Source: Bacillus sp. REN16
GTDB taxonomy: Bacteria; Bacillota; Bacilli; Bacillales; Bacillaceae_L
DNA length: 64,000 bases
Direction of reading: 5' to 3'
NCBI RefSeq assembly: GCF_020731355.1
Contig: NZ_JAJFZK010000007.1
Coordinates: 266,054 to 330,053 of the forward strand
Below the pieces are notes generated by a model, which did no database searches, was not told the origin of the DNA, and saw nothing but the letters and a program-made list of their open reading frames with translations. The position numbers and the translations under genes are program-made. How positions within the stretch are numbered: position 1 is the first letter of the stretch; every line of letters begins with the position of its first letter. Of the stretch, positions 44,501-52,448 are shown one piece after another.

Positions 44501-45668
44501 CCCTTCCTTTTTGCTGAACAAGCCTTGTTTCATTTTCTTCTTTTTCCTTCCAGAACCGATTCAATTTGTTATTTTGGTCTGCCCACTTATTTTCTAGCTT
44601 ACCTATTTCTTGTGTTAACGAAAGAGAATCTTTTTCTTTTTCGGATTTCTTTTCCTCTAAGGACCATACCTCATGCTTTTGTAAAGAGTTTTTCTCCTGC
44701 TCAGCGATATATTTTTGTTGGAGGTATGTCGTTTTATCTTCGGTAAGCTTTGTAATTTCCTTTTCATAATCCTCGAGCTGTTTCGTAAGTTCTTCAACCT
44801 GCTTTTTAGCAGATGTACTCTTCTTTTCTGCACGCTGCCACTGGTTTGCCCGTTCTGCTAAAATAAATTTATTATAGGAATCATATACAGATGCAACCCT
44901 TGCAATAGAATCATATTCTCTTTCTAATTGTTCCAGCTGCTGGGCTGCCTGATCCATATTTTCAATCGTATCTGACAAATGCCTTAACTCATCATCCGTA
45001 AGTGGTGGTAAAGCTGATTCTAAGATTTCATAGATAACAGTTGGTTTAAAATCCTTCGAGAGCTTTGGACTTCTTAATTGAATTAATAATTTTATTAAGT
45101 CCTCATAGGCATCTATCGAATTAAAGCCAAATACGTATTTGTTCACAAGCTCCATATATTCGCGTTGCGTATTAACAACAAAGCCACCATTGCCAATACG
45201 ATTGTCTAATTCTTTTGCTGAAAGTGGTACCATATCCCCGGCAAATTTCTGCGAAAGGTGAAAATCGTGACCTACCCGACGATTATCTGTAATCAAAAAA
45301 TACCAAGATTTGATTCCTTTATTTCGTTTCGCCTGCATCCCAATCCCGGTTGTAATATACTGCTCGGTATCTCTTTTTTTATATTCGATAAACAAATAAC
45401 CAGTCCGTTCATCACGATCAACCACTTCTTTTTCACCTAGTAAATAATCTTCCATTCTTCTAGCCTTAGAGCCGAATGGGTCAAGACGATCTGGTGTCTT
45501 TTTTCCATCTAATAAAACAGGTAGGAAACTTTGCATCGTTACTGATTTCCCAGAACCATTCGAACCTCGTAAAAGGAGCTTTCCATCTTCAAAATGAAAA
45601 ATCTCTTCATCGTAGTACCAAAAGTTTAATAGACCTGCCCGATTCATCACCCATCTATTGGTTGCCAT
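41556..45668 (-). CDS. jetC: Wadjet SMC-like ATPase JetC (TIGR02680)
   Basis: 1370 residues with SMC/MukB architecture. N-terminal ATPase half with Walker A GSNGSGKS (35-42), long coiled coils (about 270-500 and 730-980) around a hinge-like middle containing FLPFYAAVEFREHV, and C-terminal half with ABC signature FSGGEKAMAM (1250-1259) and Walker B ISLDEAF (Asp1285). The motor extrudes DNA loops and senses small circular DNA. The start follows the jetB stop directly (TAA-ATG), with GGAGGAG inside the end of jetB. Confidence 0.93.
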   Translation of the reverse strand: MATNRWVMNRAGLLNFWYYDEEIFHFEDGKLLLRGSNGSGKSVTMQSFLPVLLDGKKTPDRLDPFGSKARRMEDYLLGEKEVVDRDERTGYLFIEYKKRDTEQYITTGIGMQAKRNKGIKSWYFLITDNRRVGHDFHLSQKFAGDMVPLSAKELDNRIGNGGFVVNTQREYMELVNKYVFGFNSIDAYEDLIKLLIQLRSPKLSKDFKPTVIYEILESALPPLTDDELRHLSDTIENMDQAAQQLEQLEREYDSIARVASVYDSYNKFILAERANQWQRAEKKSTSAKKQVEELTKQLEDYEKEITKLTEDKTTYLQQKYIAEQEKNSLQKHEVWSLEEKKSEKEKDSLSLTQEIGKLENKWADQNNKLNRFWKEKEENETRLVQQKGRASELLEELDAESKESAFAQHEVNVNDFERAQTESFDFTVWLKEAKEHRALLVQLEKLAVEQTRLGEEYSRLGRQSSEKKRIVDECQKEIDHLEKWFEEQQQQLESAVFKWIEERPKLEYPLEMRQEIARSLQGLYDRNRFDQVRDKLYSAIHDYEAEVKKNIAITSDKMDRKQTEITEAAEELSRIKNQKMVDPERAAGTNEFRGKLEEEGQAFLPFYAAVEFREHVTEEQKERIESALKRVGMLDSLITDHPLSPKQDAVLVAEPRLLGYTLADYLMPDVDENSPISKEKIDEVLRSISLEKDGSGFHVDIDGSYSLGCLVGHAPYEENSKFIGRASRKRHQKEQIQLWMELVITLETELSDLQNELNRFVVEQQLIDRWKKELPDDKDLAELNEQIVEKKQEFKREQDLLRQIDEDWKNVYDHLNDVKKQLREHGIHLNISLTKADISTALEAAESYSEHLNQFQNVSIQIFFTKKEVSDILSRIEEIEGDLDEIAGEQNIRKSQLNQIKAEIISIEQQLQLQGINEVRRRIQEVQLALKEAENQIQLISDALPQTKANQSLCFEKLQEAKNDLLFWQNMNREWEKIVEKEKQQGFVPVDGNDAATLFEQLEPVFTKYERSKLLEQLTKVFFNEQTHLTEYRMFEYTEEADLPEWFHNDYGDQYEPFKAEWISLKGRRVIQMEYRGQRVNPYFVSSALTKELEEQKGWLDEQDRQLYEDIIVNTVGTILRNRIQRAQQWVKKMDKIMADRDNSSGLIFSIAWKPLTAESEQELDTSELVQLLQRNSKFLSEEDLNKITKHFQSRIAKAKELIQLKNEGSTLHQVLKEVLDYRKWFTFVLSFSRVNEQKRELTNNAFFKFSGGEKAMAMYIPLFTAAYSRYKEAGDMAPYIISLDEAFAGVDENNIRDMFEVVEQLGFNYIMNSQALWGDYDTISSLSIAELVRPKNADFVTVIRYQWDGKKKSLVIDEEQGFAELVTNE

Positions 45669-46829
45669 TTAGACTTCTCCTCCTTCAAAATCATCAGGGT
45701 ACGAGCCTGTCAACACCCCTAAGATTGGCTTCATTTTAATTAAGGAACTTTCTTCTTCGATTTCAACCATCATCCAGTTCTTCATGGCGGCTATTAATTC
45801 AGATCGAACAGTGCTAGTCGTTTTTTCGCGGAAATATTTGGCCCAGCCATTTTCATACTGTTGACGCAGATTTTCTAGAACGGCATCAAGCTCTCCTTCA
45901 GTCATCACAATTTCCCCGTTTTCCTTTGGAGTAAACTGATCAAGATGTTGGTGAAGATAGTCAGATAGTTGTAAAAGAATATCTGTTGACGCCTTTGAAT
46001 TTGGATATACTTGCTGGTACTGTTTCGGCTCGGCCACCGATAAAAAGGCTGTATTCTTATAGACATGCAATTTGTAATCACTATGATTTTCAATATCCTC
46101 AGCTAATCGGTTCCGGTAATTACGAATGTATAAAAAGTCAGGATCTTGAAGATCAACACGATGCAGAGATGGTGAAAAGAATAGCTTCCGATAAACTCTT
46201 TTTCTACGTTCATCTTCTTGATTGAGTTTCCAGTCCTCATTTAATAGCTCTTCCCAATTTTTATAACTTACAAAATCATCTGGGTATGAACGCATAAAAT
46301 AGCGGCTGTAAACAGTCGCTTCGTATAATACTTCCTGTTCTTCATCGTGATCGAATCGACCAATATCTCCGTCAATGGTTCGGATTAATTGGAAATCGAG
46401 TAATACCTTAATCGCACGAATAAGCGATTTTCTGTGGATATAAAGTGTCCAATCAAGCGCAAATTCCCCAGGATAATCCGCCTGAATCTCTTGGCTTATA
46501 TCCGACAATAAAAACTGTTCATCCACAGATTTCCCTTCAAGAAATGACAGTGCACAACAAAAAATGGCATAATCCATTGGCTCCTGAAAATGACTTATCC
46601 CCATCCAGCCTTGAGGTTCAACGGGGATTTTCTCAAGCTTGATAAAATGCTGATGGACAATGAGTCTTAGTCCGAACTTCTCATTGATATAGCGACGGAT
46701 AACCTTTTCACGTTCGCGAATAAGCTGATACCATTCCGGATGATCGGCACGTAAAATCCAGTAATAATTAAATAAGAGGTCCATGCCATGGCTTGCTTTC
46801 TCATCAAACTCAAGCGTTTGCTCCCTCAT
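45669..46829 (-). CDS. jetB: Wadjet subunit JetB (TIGR02678/DUF2398, MukE-like)
   Basis: 386 residues, mostly helical with winged-helix character. Early stretch DHPEWYQLIREREKVIRRYINEKFG followed by KLEKIPVEPQ matches the DUF2398 pattern. It corresponds to the KITE/MukE-type dimer that binds the kleisin JetA. It overlaps jetA by four bases (ATGA) and touches jetC, so expression is tightly coupled. Confidence 0.88.
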   Translation of the reverse strand: MREQTLEFDEKASHGMDLLFNYYWILRADHPEWYQLIREREKVIRRYINEKFGLRLIVHQHFIKLEKIPVEPQGWMGISHFQEPMDYAIFCCALSFLEGKSVDEQFLLSDISQEIQADYPGEFALDWTLYIHRKSLIRAIKVLLDFQLIRTIDGDIGRFDHDEEQEVLYEATVYSRYFMRSYPDDFVSYKNWEELLNEDWKLNQEDERRKRVYRKLFFSPSLHRVDLQDPDFLYIRNYRNRLAEDIENHSDYKLHVYKNTAFLSVAEPKQYQQVYPNSKASTDILLQLSDYLHQHLDQFTPKENGEIVMTEGELDAVLENLRQQYENGWAKYFREKTTSTVRSELIAAMKNWMMVEIEEESSLIKMKPILGVLTGSYPDDFEGGEV

Positions 46830-48328
46830 CCCAATTCACTTCCTTGCTCCTCAAATTCAAAACGTACATCAGGCATTTTCAATGTGCCATCCTCTGATTC
46901 TAGTAAAATTCTTTTACTATTATCCATTGTTACCTTTACAACCATTCCATAATCTGTTTTTACCTTACGATTTTTATTTGCCATTGATTTACCAATCCAA
47001 CTAAGCAACACCTTACGAACAAAGGGATCTACCTGTGAAATTTCTGATAACAAGATGACTCCCTCATGCATATATTGATCGATAAGCGCTCGTTCTTTCC
47101 TGCGCTCTTCCAAATACTCTTCCCGCTGTTGCATTTTCTTTAATGTGTTAGAAGTCATCGCACCGGGCTTCGTCTTTTCCCGATATCGATTTGTTCTCGG
47201 TTTTATGGATAAATGAATTGGCGCCTCTTCCCATGTATCGGAATGCAAATTATCGGTAGTACCTTCCTCAAGTTGAAGATGTTGGATCGTCATTGCCCCA
47301 AAAACAACTGAAGATAGCTTATGTGCCTCATCTAATGTTGTACTATTTGCAAACCAATTCGCCAAATGCAGGTAATCATTTTTCCGACTTCGAAAATGTT
47401 GTTGTCTTTCACCAATTCGTTGAACATATCTTGTCATTCGACGTATCATTTCATTTGTTTGCCATTGTAACATGTCCAATTCACTTTCATGGGTACTGGA
47501 ACCTAAAAACCATTGCCGTAAGGAATCCCAGTATTCTTTGTACTCTACACGCCATTCCTCGACTTCTGATGAAACATCCTCCAAGCGTGGAATAGACTTA
47601 CGATGTTCAATTAATTTTTCAAAAAATGGACTTAATTTTTGTGGTGATAACTCATGTAATCTCTCACCAATTTGAAGGGAGGTTTTTTGTAATGAAACAA
47701 TAAAATCCCTCAAATAGGTTGTAAACTGATTTTTATAAACAAGAAAGGCTTCGGTTTGCATCCTTTGGTCTGTTTGTTCACTATTTATATAAGCGATATA
47801 ATCAGCAGTACTTGTACGGATCGTTTGGAAATAACGAAAAACATCCTCCCACATCCTCATATATTCTTCAGCATCTTTTGTTAAATGGGGATCGAGTTCA
47901 TGCTCTAAGCCGATAATTGCTTGTAGTAGTCGATCAAACTGGGATCGTTCCAATGAACCTTGGAAAGTATCTCCTACCTTTTTTTCAAGAACAACAAGCA
48001 TTCTTTCAATCTCAATTGTGTATGGGGTAGACTGATAGCGAAAACGTTTCTTCTTGTATTCTTCAACCGTCTTCGCATTTGTCATATCTTGTCTGGCAAT
48101 CAAATTGTTCCACTTCACAAGTTGCGCCAGTTGCTGATGCAACTGATCTTCCTGATAATCAGAAAAATGAGGAATCGAGCGCATATATTCTAAAATTTCT
48201 TCCGGTGCAATAAAGTCTCGCATTCGCTCATGCTGATGATAAAAATATCGTAATATAGTCCGATATTGAGCAGCAGAATCCGCTGTCAAATAACTAGCCT
48301 CTATCACTTTTTTCATCGTAACGTCCAA
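46826..48328 (-). CDS. jetA: Wadjet kleisin-like subunit JetA (TIGR02677/DUF2397)
   Basis: About 500 residues from a TTG at 48328 (AAAGGA 8 bases upstream), giving the family's usual N-terminus KKVIEASYLTADSAAQYRTILRYFYHQHERM, a DUF2397 hallmark. A longer frame reaches 48514 but adds residues not typical of the family. Helical middle, low-complexity linker near 410-450 and C-terminal region with DYGMVVKVTMD. MukF-like kleisin bridging the JetC heads. First gene of jetABCD; no transcriptional regulator is intact next to it. Confidence 0.88.
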   Translation of the reverse strand: MDVTMKKVIEASYLTADSAAQYRTILRYFYHQHERMRDFIAPEEILEYMRSIPHFSDYQEDQLHQQLAQLVKWNNLIARQDMTNAKTVEEYKKKRFRYQSTPYTIEIERMLVVLEKKVGDTFQGSLERSQFDRLLQAIIGLEHELDPHLTKDAEEYMRMWEDVFRYFQTIRTSTADYIAYINSEQTDQRMQTEAFLVYKNQFTTYLRDFIVSLQKTSLQIGERLHELSPQKLSPFFEKLIEHRKSIPRLEDVSSEVEEWRVEYKEYWDSLRQWFLGSSTHESELDMLQWQTNEMIRRMTRYVQRIGERQQHFRSRKNDYLHLANWFANSTTLDEAHKLSSVVFGAMTIQHLQLEEGTTDNLHSDTWEEAPIHLSIKPRTNRYREKTKPGAMTSNTLKKMQQREEYLEERRKERALIDQYMHEGVILLSEISQVDPFVRKVLLSWIGKSMANKNRKVKTDYGMVVKVTMDNSKRILLESEDGTLKMPDVRFEFEEQGSELG

Positions 48329-48528
48329 AACAATCATCCTTTCGGGACACAGGATTGGATCAAGGGTTCCTTTGACCACAGCAACTAGTCCCACGTCTTT
48401 ACAATAATCTATTAGTACTATTTTATCGAAATATATATAACAAGGGAAATAGGAAGTCGTAAATTGGGGGAATTTGCCTGATATTGCGCTTGGTGTGATG
48501 TTTTCTGGGTTCAAAAGTCATTCTTTTT

Positions 48529-48561
48529 AAAAAATAACAAAGGAACAGCACCTGTCCCTTT
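48529..48561 (-). terminator. Terminator/REP-like hairpin after the AraC-type pseudogene
   Basis: AAAGGAACAG/CTGTCCCTTT form a near-perfect 10-bp stem with a 3-base loop, followed by GTTATTTTTT on the minus strand. A related GGAAC...GTCCC hairpin occurs at 54541-54566. Confidence 0.65.
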
Positions 48562-48565
48562 GTCT

Positions 48566-48937
48566 TCAACTAGATTTGTTTTTCCGAAATTGGCTTGGGG
48601 TCATGCCATTTAGTTTTTTAAAACAATTGCTAAAGTATGCCAGATCGGAGTATCACAGTCTCGCGGCAATTTCCGATACTCGCAGAGAGGTATGTTCAAG
48701 TAAACGTGCAGCCTCTTGTAAACGTACATTCACAATATAATCGCTAAAATTTGTTCCTGTTTCCTTCTTAAACAACTTGCAAGAATAGCTCGTGCTTAAG
48801 TGGGCCTTTTCTGCGGCCTCCGCTAAAGAGACATCTTTAGCAGATGAATGGTCAATATATAAAAGCACCCGCTCGATAGGGGACAGCTCATTCATATTTT
48901 TTGAGGCCTTGTTTTTCCGATCCAAAATTTTGCTCAA
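48566..48937 (-). pseudogene. AraC-family regulator fragment with in-frame stop
   Basis: A 124-codon frame from a TTG at 48937 encodes the two helix-turn-helix motifs of AraC/YesN-type regulators. The first (LAEAAEKAHLSTSYSCKLFKKETG) is intact. In the second, EIAARL is followed by TGA (48653-48655) where the family has Gly (GGA), and then YSDLAYFSNCFKK and MTPSQFR continue in the same frame. The N-terminal receiver or effector domain is absent. One G-to-T type change explains the stop. Confidence 0.8.
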
Positions 48938-49009
48938 TATATATTGTCCTTAAACCTTTCACACACTTTCGTTAAAAGGAATATGATAAGACAAAAAGGA
49001 GTGTGACGA

Positions 49010-49630
49010 ATGCCTATTTCATTTCCAGTCAGCATAAACACACAAGCATATCGATTCGGACTACAGAAAAGGGTCTATTACCCCCAGGCCAATCAAATGA
49101 AAAATCAACAACTTCAACATTTTATTAATCAATCGATTATTCAACAGGTACAGTCATTGATTTCATTTCAAGTGGGAGACATGCCCTCTACCGTAAAAGA
49201 AATGCTGGGGTCTTATGAAATCAAAAACAATCAAAGACAGGTGCTAAGTCTGACCCAATCGAACTACACCTACCATGACAGAGCTGCGCACGGCATGACA
49301 TTTATCCGATCATTAACGTTTGATTTAAAAAAAGGAAGACGTTGTGACCTAAAAGATCTCTTTAAACCAGGCAGTGATTACGTAAAACGATTGTCAGATC
49401 TTATTCATGAACAAATTAAGGAACGTAAGATTGAGTTAATCTCTGAATTTACAACGATAAGCCCAAACCAGGAATTTTATATTGCTGATAAAACACTTGT
49501 CATTTATTTTCAACTCTATGACCTAACTCCATATGTCTTTGGCTTCCCAATGTTTCCAATCTCCGTCTATGACATCCAAGATATTATTGATGAAGATGGA
49601 CCACTTGGCAGAATGGCAACAAACAATTAA
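49010..49630 (+). CDS. DUF3298/DUF4163-type protein
   Basis: 206 residues, no signal peptide or membrane helix. The C-terminal part has the DUF3298 (RsiV-like) pattern: LTFDLKKGRRCDLKDLFKPGSDYVKRL and FYIADKTLVIYFQLYDLTPYVFGFP. Related domains occur in PdaC and the lysozyme-sensing anti-sigma factor RsiV, usually outside the cell; here export signals are missing, so a cytoplasmic or spore role is possible. AAGGAG precedes the ATG. Confidence 0.82.
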   Translation: MPISFPVSINTQAYRFGLQKRVYYPQANQMKNQQLQHFINQSIIQQVQSLISFQVGDMPSTVKEMLGSYEIKNNQRQVLSLTQSNYTYHDRAAHGMTFIRSLTFDLKKGRRCDLKDLFKPGSDYVKRLSDLIHEQIKERKIELISEFTTISPNQEFYIADKTLVIYFQLYDLTPYVFGFPMFPISVYDIQDIIDEDGPLGRMATNN

Positions 49631-49740
49631 GGCGGGGTCGGATTTTGGCCCCACTTTCCCTTTTTACGCCCATCTTGACACAATTCCAATGAATATCCTA
49701 TGATAGGCAAATAAGAATAATAGAGGGTGGTTGTACCTAA

Positions 49741-50334
49741 ATGACAGAGAGTAATAGGAATCGTAAGGTTGATGGATTCATCAAAAAGGCCAAGCAATGG
49801 AAGGTAGAATTTGAGAAGTTAAGAGAAATCATCCTTGAATTTGAACTAACTGAAGATATTAAGTGGATGCACCCCTGTTACATGTATGAGGGAAAAAACG
49901 TCGTCCTTATGCATGGTTTCAAAGAATACTGTGCGCTCCTGTTCCATAAAGGGTCCTTGTTAAAGGATCCTCACGGAATATTAATTCAGCAAACGGAAAA
50001 TGTACAAGCAGCAAGGCAAATTCGATTCAAAAATCTTCAAGAAATCATCGAACAAGAGCCATTTATTAAAGAGTATATTCTTGAGGCTATCGAGGTAGAA
50101 AAAGCCGGTTTGAAAGTAGAATTAAAAAAGAACACAGATTATGTAATTCCAGAGGAACTAAAAGCGAAATTTGATGAAAACCCTGCCTTAAAAACGGCGT
50201 TTGAAGGGTTAACACCTGGGCGCCAGAATGCATACATTTATTTCATTTCAGGTGCCAAACAATCCAAAACGCGTGTGGCTAGAATTGAAAAATACGAGCA
50301 ACAAATCCTCGATGGAAAAGGTATGAATGATTAA
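49741..50334 (+). CDS. YdeI/OmdA-family (DUF1801) protein
   Basis: 197 residues, the same length as B. subtilis YdeI. DUF1801 domain at about 10-115 (EDIKWMHPCYMYEGKNVVLMHGFKEYCALLFHKG) and the C-terminal bacteriocin-protection OmdA-like helix (ALKTAFEGLTPGRQNAYIYFISGAKQSKTRVARIEK). The molecular role is unknown. AGAGGGTGG precedes the ATG. Monocistronic with a terminator. Confidence 0.9.
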   Translation: MTESNRNRKVDGFIKKAKQWKVEFEKLREIILEFELTEDIKWMHPCYMYEGKNVVLMHGFKEYCALLFHKGSLLKDPHGILIQQTENVQAARQIRFKNLQEIIEQEPFIKEYILEAIEVEKAGLKVELKKNTDYVIPEELKAKFDENPALKTAFEGLTPGRQNAYIYFISGAKQSKTRVARIEKYEQQILDGKGMND

Positions 50335-50338
50335 GAGA

Positions 50339-50374
50339 AACTAAGCTGCACCAATTGGGGCAGCTTAGTTTTGT
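50339..50374. terminator. Terminator after the YdeI-type gene
   Basis: Perfect 11-bp stem AACTAAGCTGC/GCAGCTTAGTT, followed by TTG. Shared with the convergent dehydrogenase gene. Confidence 0.85.
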
Positions 50375-50377
50375 GCT

Positions 50378-51460
50378 CTACATTCGATCCATTTTGACAG
50401 GTTTCCTACACGTACTCTCCATCAAATAATGCCTGCCATTATCCGAAGAATCATGAAATCCATGCATGGCTTCAAGAACATGATAGGCAAGTTTACCATT
50501 TGCACGAAAAGGTTCATTATGTAAAATAGCATTTGCCATATCGGATACACCGATCCCACGATTATTCTTTGGTGTTTCAAAAATAAGCGGAACTTCCACA
50601 AATTCTTTTTCGTCTTTTCTTCTTATTTTTACTGGTCCCCCAAAATGATTTGGATTTGGGACTAGGAGTGTTCCTTCACTTCCATATACTTCAATCGGCG
50701 GCAGAGATGTCCCGCCAAATGCGTCAAAGCTTGTTGTAATCGTTGCTATCGCTCCTGTTTCAAAATCAATCGTCCCCGAAATATGGGTTGGAGTCACTAC
50801 TTCTATTTTAGTCCCTTTTTTCGGTTCACTTATAATGGTTCGCATCGGATAACTAATCCTTGTTGAGCCAGAAATTCGCCTCATTGGGCCTAACAGTGCC
50901 ACCAATGCCGTTAAATAATAGGGTCCCATATCAAACATCGGTCCCCCTCCATGATCATAATAAAAGGCAGGATCTGGATGCCAATGTTCATGCCCTCGAT
51001 TGATCATAAAGGCAGATGCTCCAATTGGAACACCAATCTCACCATTTTCAATCAAATGAATCGCTGTTTGAATTCCAGCACCTAAAAATGTATCTGGGGC
51101 ACCCCCTACTAGCAGATTATATTTCTTAGCTGTTTCTAAGATTTGTTTGCCTTCTTCACGGGAGACCGTAAGAGGTTTTTCCGTATAGACATGCTTCCCT
51201 GCTTCAAGAGCTTGCAGGCTAACAGATGCATGTGCACGCGGAATTGTTAAATTAATCACCAACTGTATTTCAGAATCTGCCAATAACTCTTCTACAGAAC
51301 ATGCTTTAGGCACCCCATATTTCGCTGCCTGCAACTTTGCCCGCTCCACATCTAAGTCTGCACAGACAAGTAGAACCAGATGATCAAACTTTTGAATATT
51401 TTCCATATAGATTGAGCTAATTGTCCCACAGCCGATGATACCAACGTTAAGTTTGCTCAT
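50378..51460 (-). CDS. Gfo/Idh/MocA family oxidoreductase
   Basis: 360 residues: LNVGIIGCGTISSIYMENIQ start, EKPLTVSREEG near residue 95, and the GGGPMFDMGPYYLTALVALLG segment with a following large insertion. Last gene of a three-gene minus-strand group with ThuA and a second dehydrogenase. Acts probably on a glycoside or cyclitol; substrate unknown. GGGGG precedes its ATG. Confidence 0.91.
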   Translation of the reverse strand: MSKLNVGIIGCGTISSIYMENIQKFDHLVLLVCADLDVERAKLQAAKYGVPKACSVEELLADSEIQLVINLTIPRAHASVSLQALEAGKHVYTEKPLTVSREEGKQILETAKKYNLLVGGAPDTFLGAGIQTAIHLIENGEIGVPIGASAFMINRGHEHWHPDPAFYYDHGGGPMFDMGPYYLTALVALLGPMRRISGSTRISYPMRTIISEPKKGTKIEVVTPTHISGTIDFETGAIATITTSFDAFGGTSLPPIEVYGSEGTLLVPNPNHFGGPVKIRRKDEKEFVEVPLIFETPKNNRGIGVSDMANAILHNEPFRANGKLAYHVLEAMHGFHDSSDNGRHYLMESTCRKPVKMDRM

Positions 51461-51506
51461 TTTGTTCCCCCATTTGATTGGCTTAAGAATTTATTTGATA
51501 TTTCCC

Positions 51507-52235
51507 TTACAGGCTATCTCCCATTCCCGTGTATGCGCGTACATCTTGAGATTTAGCTAATTGACTAGCTTTCTGCTTCCCTTCTGCTGCCCATAAAAAG
51601 CCCCGGCGCATAATCAGTGAAACTTCTGGCATTTCGATTATATCTGCATGATGACCTAAGGAGCTATAAAATACCCGCCCTTGTCCCCAGCGTTTCGTCC
51701 AAACAACTGGCATATCAACTGCTTTGTTGGTCGCGTGTGGCCCATCAACAACTGGAAATCTTGTTGTGGCAAGCACTTCAACCGCAGGATCAACATGAAG
51801 GTAGTACTGTTCACTAATAACTTTAAAATCTGTCAATCCCTCTAATAACGGACTAGAGCTATGTTTGATGTTCACCATATACTCGACCCCGTCATTTCCT
51901 GGATGAGCCACCCAGTTTCCACCCGTCATGAACTGCCAATCAACGTTATTACGGAATGAGTCACACATTCCCCCATGACAGCCAGCAATGCCAACTCCAC
52001 TCGCAACTGCTTGCGAAATCAAAGAAACATATTTTTTCTCAATCTGCCCCATTGTCCAATGTGGAACGAGTAAATCTAAGGATTGCAGTTTTTCAGAATC
52101 AGCATACGTATCTAGTGAATTTGACACCTCTACATCAAAATTCTCATCTTCAAGTATTCTTTTAAAAATGTGGGCAACTTGTTCAGGCTCATGACCATCC
52201 CATCCACCCCATACGATTAACGCCTTTTTTTCCAT
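51507..52235 (-). CDS. ThuA domain-containing protein
   Basis: 242 residues from the ATG at 52235; a GTG four codons earlier is too close to the ribosome site. ThuA/class I amidotransferase-like fold: ALIVWGGWDGHEPEQV start, ISQAVASGVGIAGCHGGMCDSFRNN, and YSSLGHHADIIEMP near the end. In Rhizobium and Agrobacterium, ThuA works with a Gfo/Idh dehydrogenase (ThuB) on trehalose and related glycosides through 3-keto forms. Here it lies between two such dehydrogenases. Confidence 0.91.
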   Translation of the reverse strand: MEKKALIVWGGWDGHEPEQVAHIFKRILEDENFDVEVSNSLDTYADSEKLQSLDLLVPHWTMGQIEKKYVSLISQAVASGVGIAGCHGGMCDSFRNNVDWQFMTGGNWVAHPGNDGVEYMVNIKHSSSPLLEGLTDFKVISEQYYLHVDPAVEVLATTRFPVVDGPHATNKAVDMPVVWTKRWGQGRVFYSSLGHHADIIEMPEVSLIMRRGFLWAAEGKQKASQLAKSQDVRAYTGMGDSL

Positions 52236-52257
52236 AAATGAACACACCTTCCTGTAA

Positions 52258-52448
52258 TCAAATGCGCCTTGGCGTATTTGCGCCTGATTTTTTTCGAGCT
52301 CGCTCGAAAAGTTTCATTTGAAAAATTGTGGCATCCGCCGGAGGCTGTAACTTTATTCTGCAAGAGTCATAGACCCATAAAGTGTATACTAGATTTTACA
52401 TTTCTATTACAAAAGTAAATATGCGATTTATGCTGAATAAAGTTACAA
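52258..52448. repeat. Hairpin-rich intergenic repeat, copy B
   Basis: Same order of hairpins as copy A (2420-2590): CAAATGCGCC/GGCGTATTTG, TTTTTTCGAGC/GCTCGAAAA, GCATCCGCCGGAGGC, and TGTAACTTTATTC (52346-52358) with GAATAAAGTTACA (52435-52447). Here the last arms are separated by 76 bases instead of 8. The right arm overlaps the end of the upstream dehydrogenase gene and supplies its final TTG-TAA. It interrupts an otherwise compact sugar gene group. Confidence 0.75.

Noticed and set aside
40277..48328. Wadjet type I or chromosomal MukBEF/MksBEF
   Set aside because: JetA and JetB resemble DUF2397 and DUF2398 rather than DUF3375 and DUF4194, and a Toprim nuclease subunit is present.
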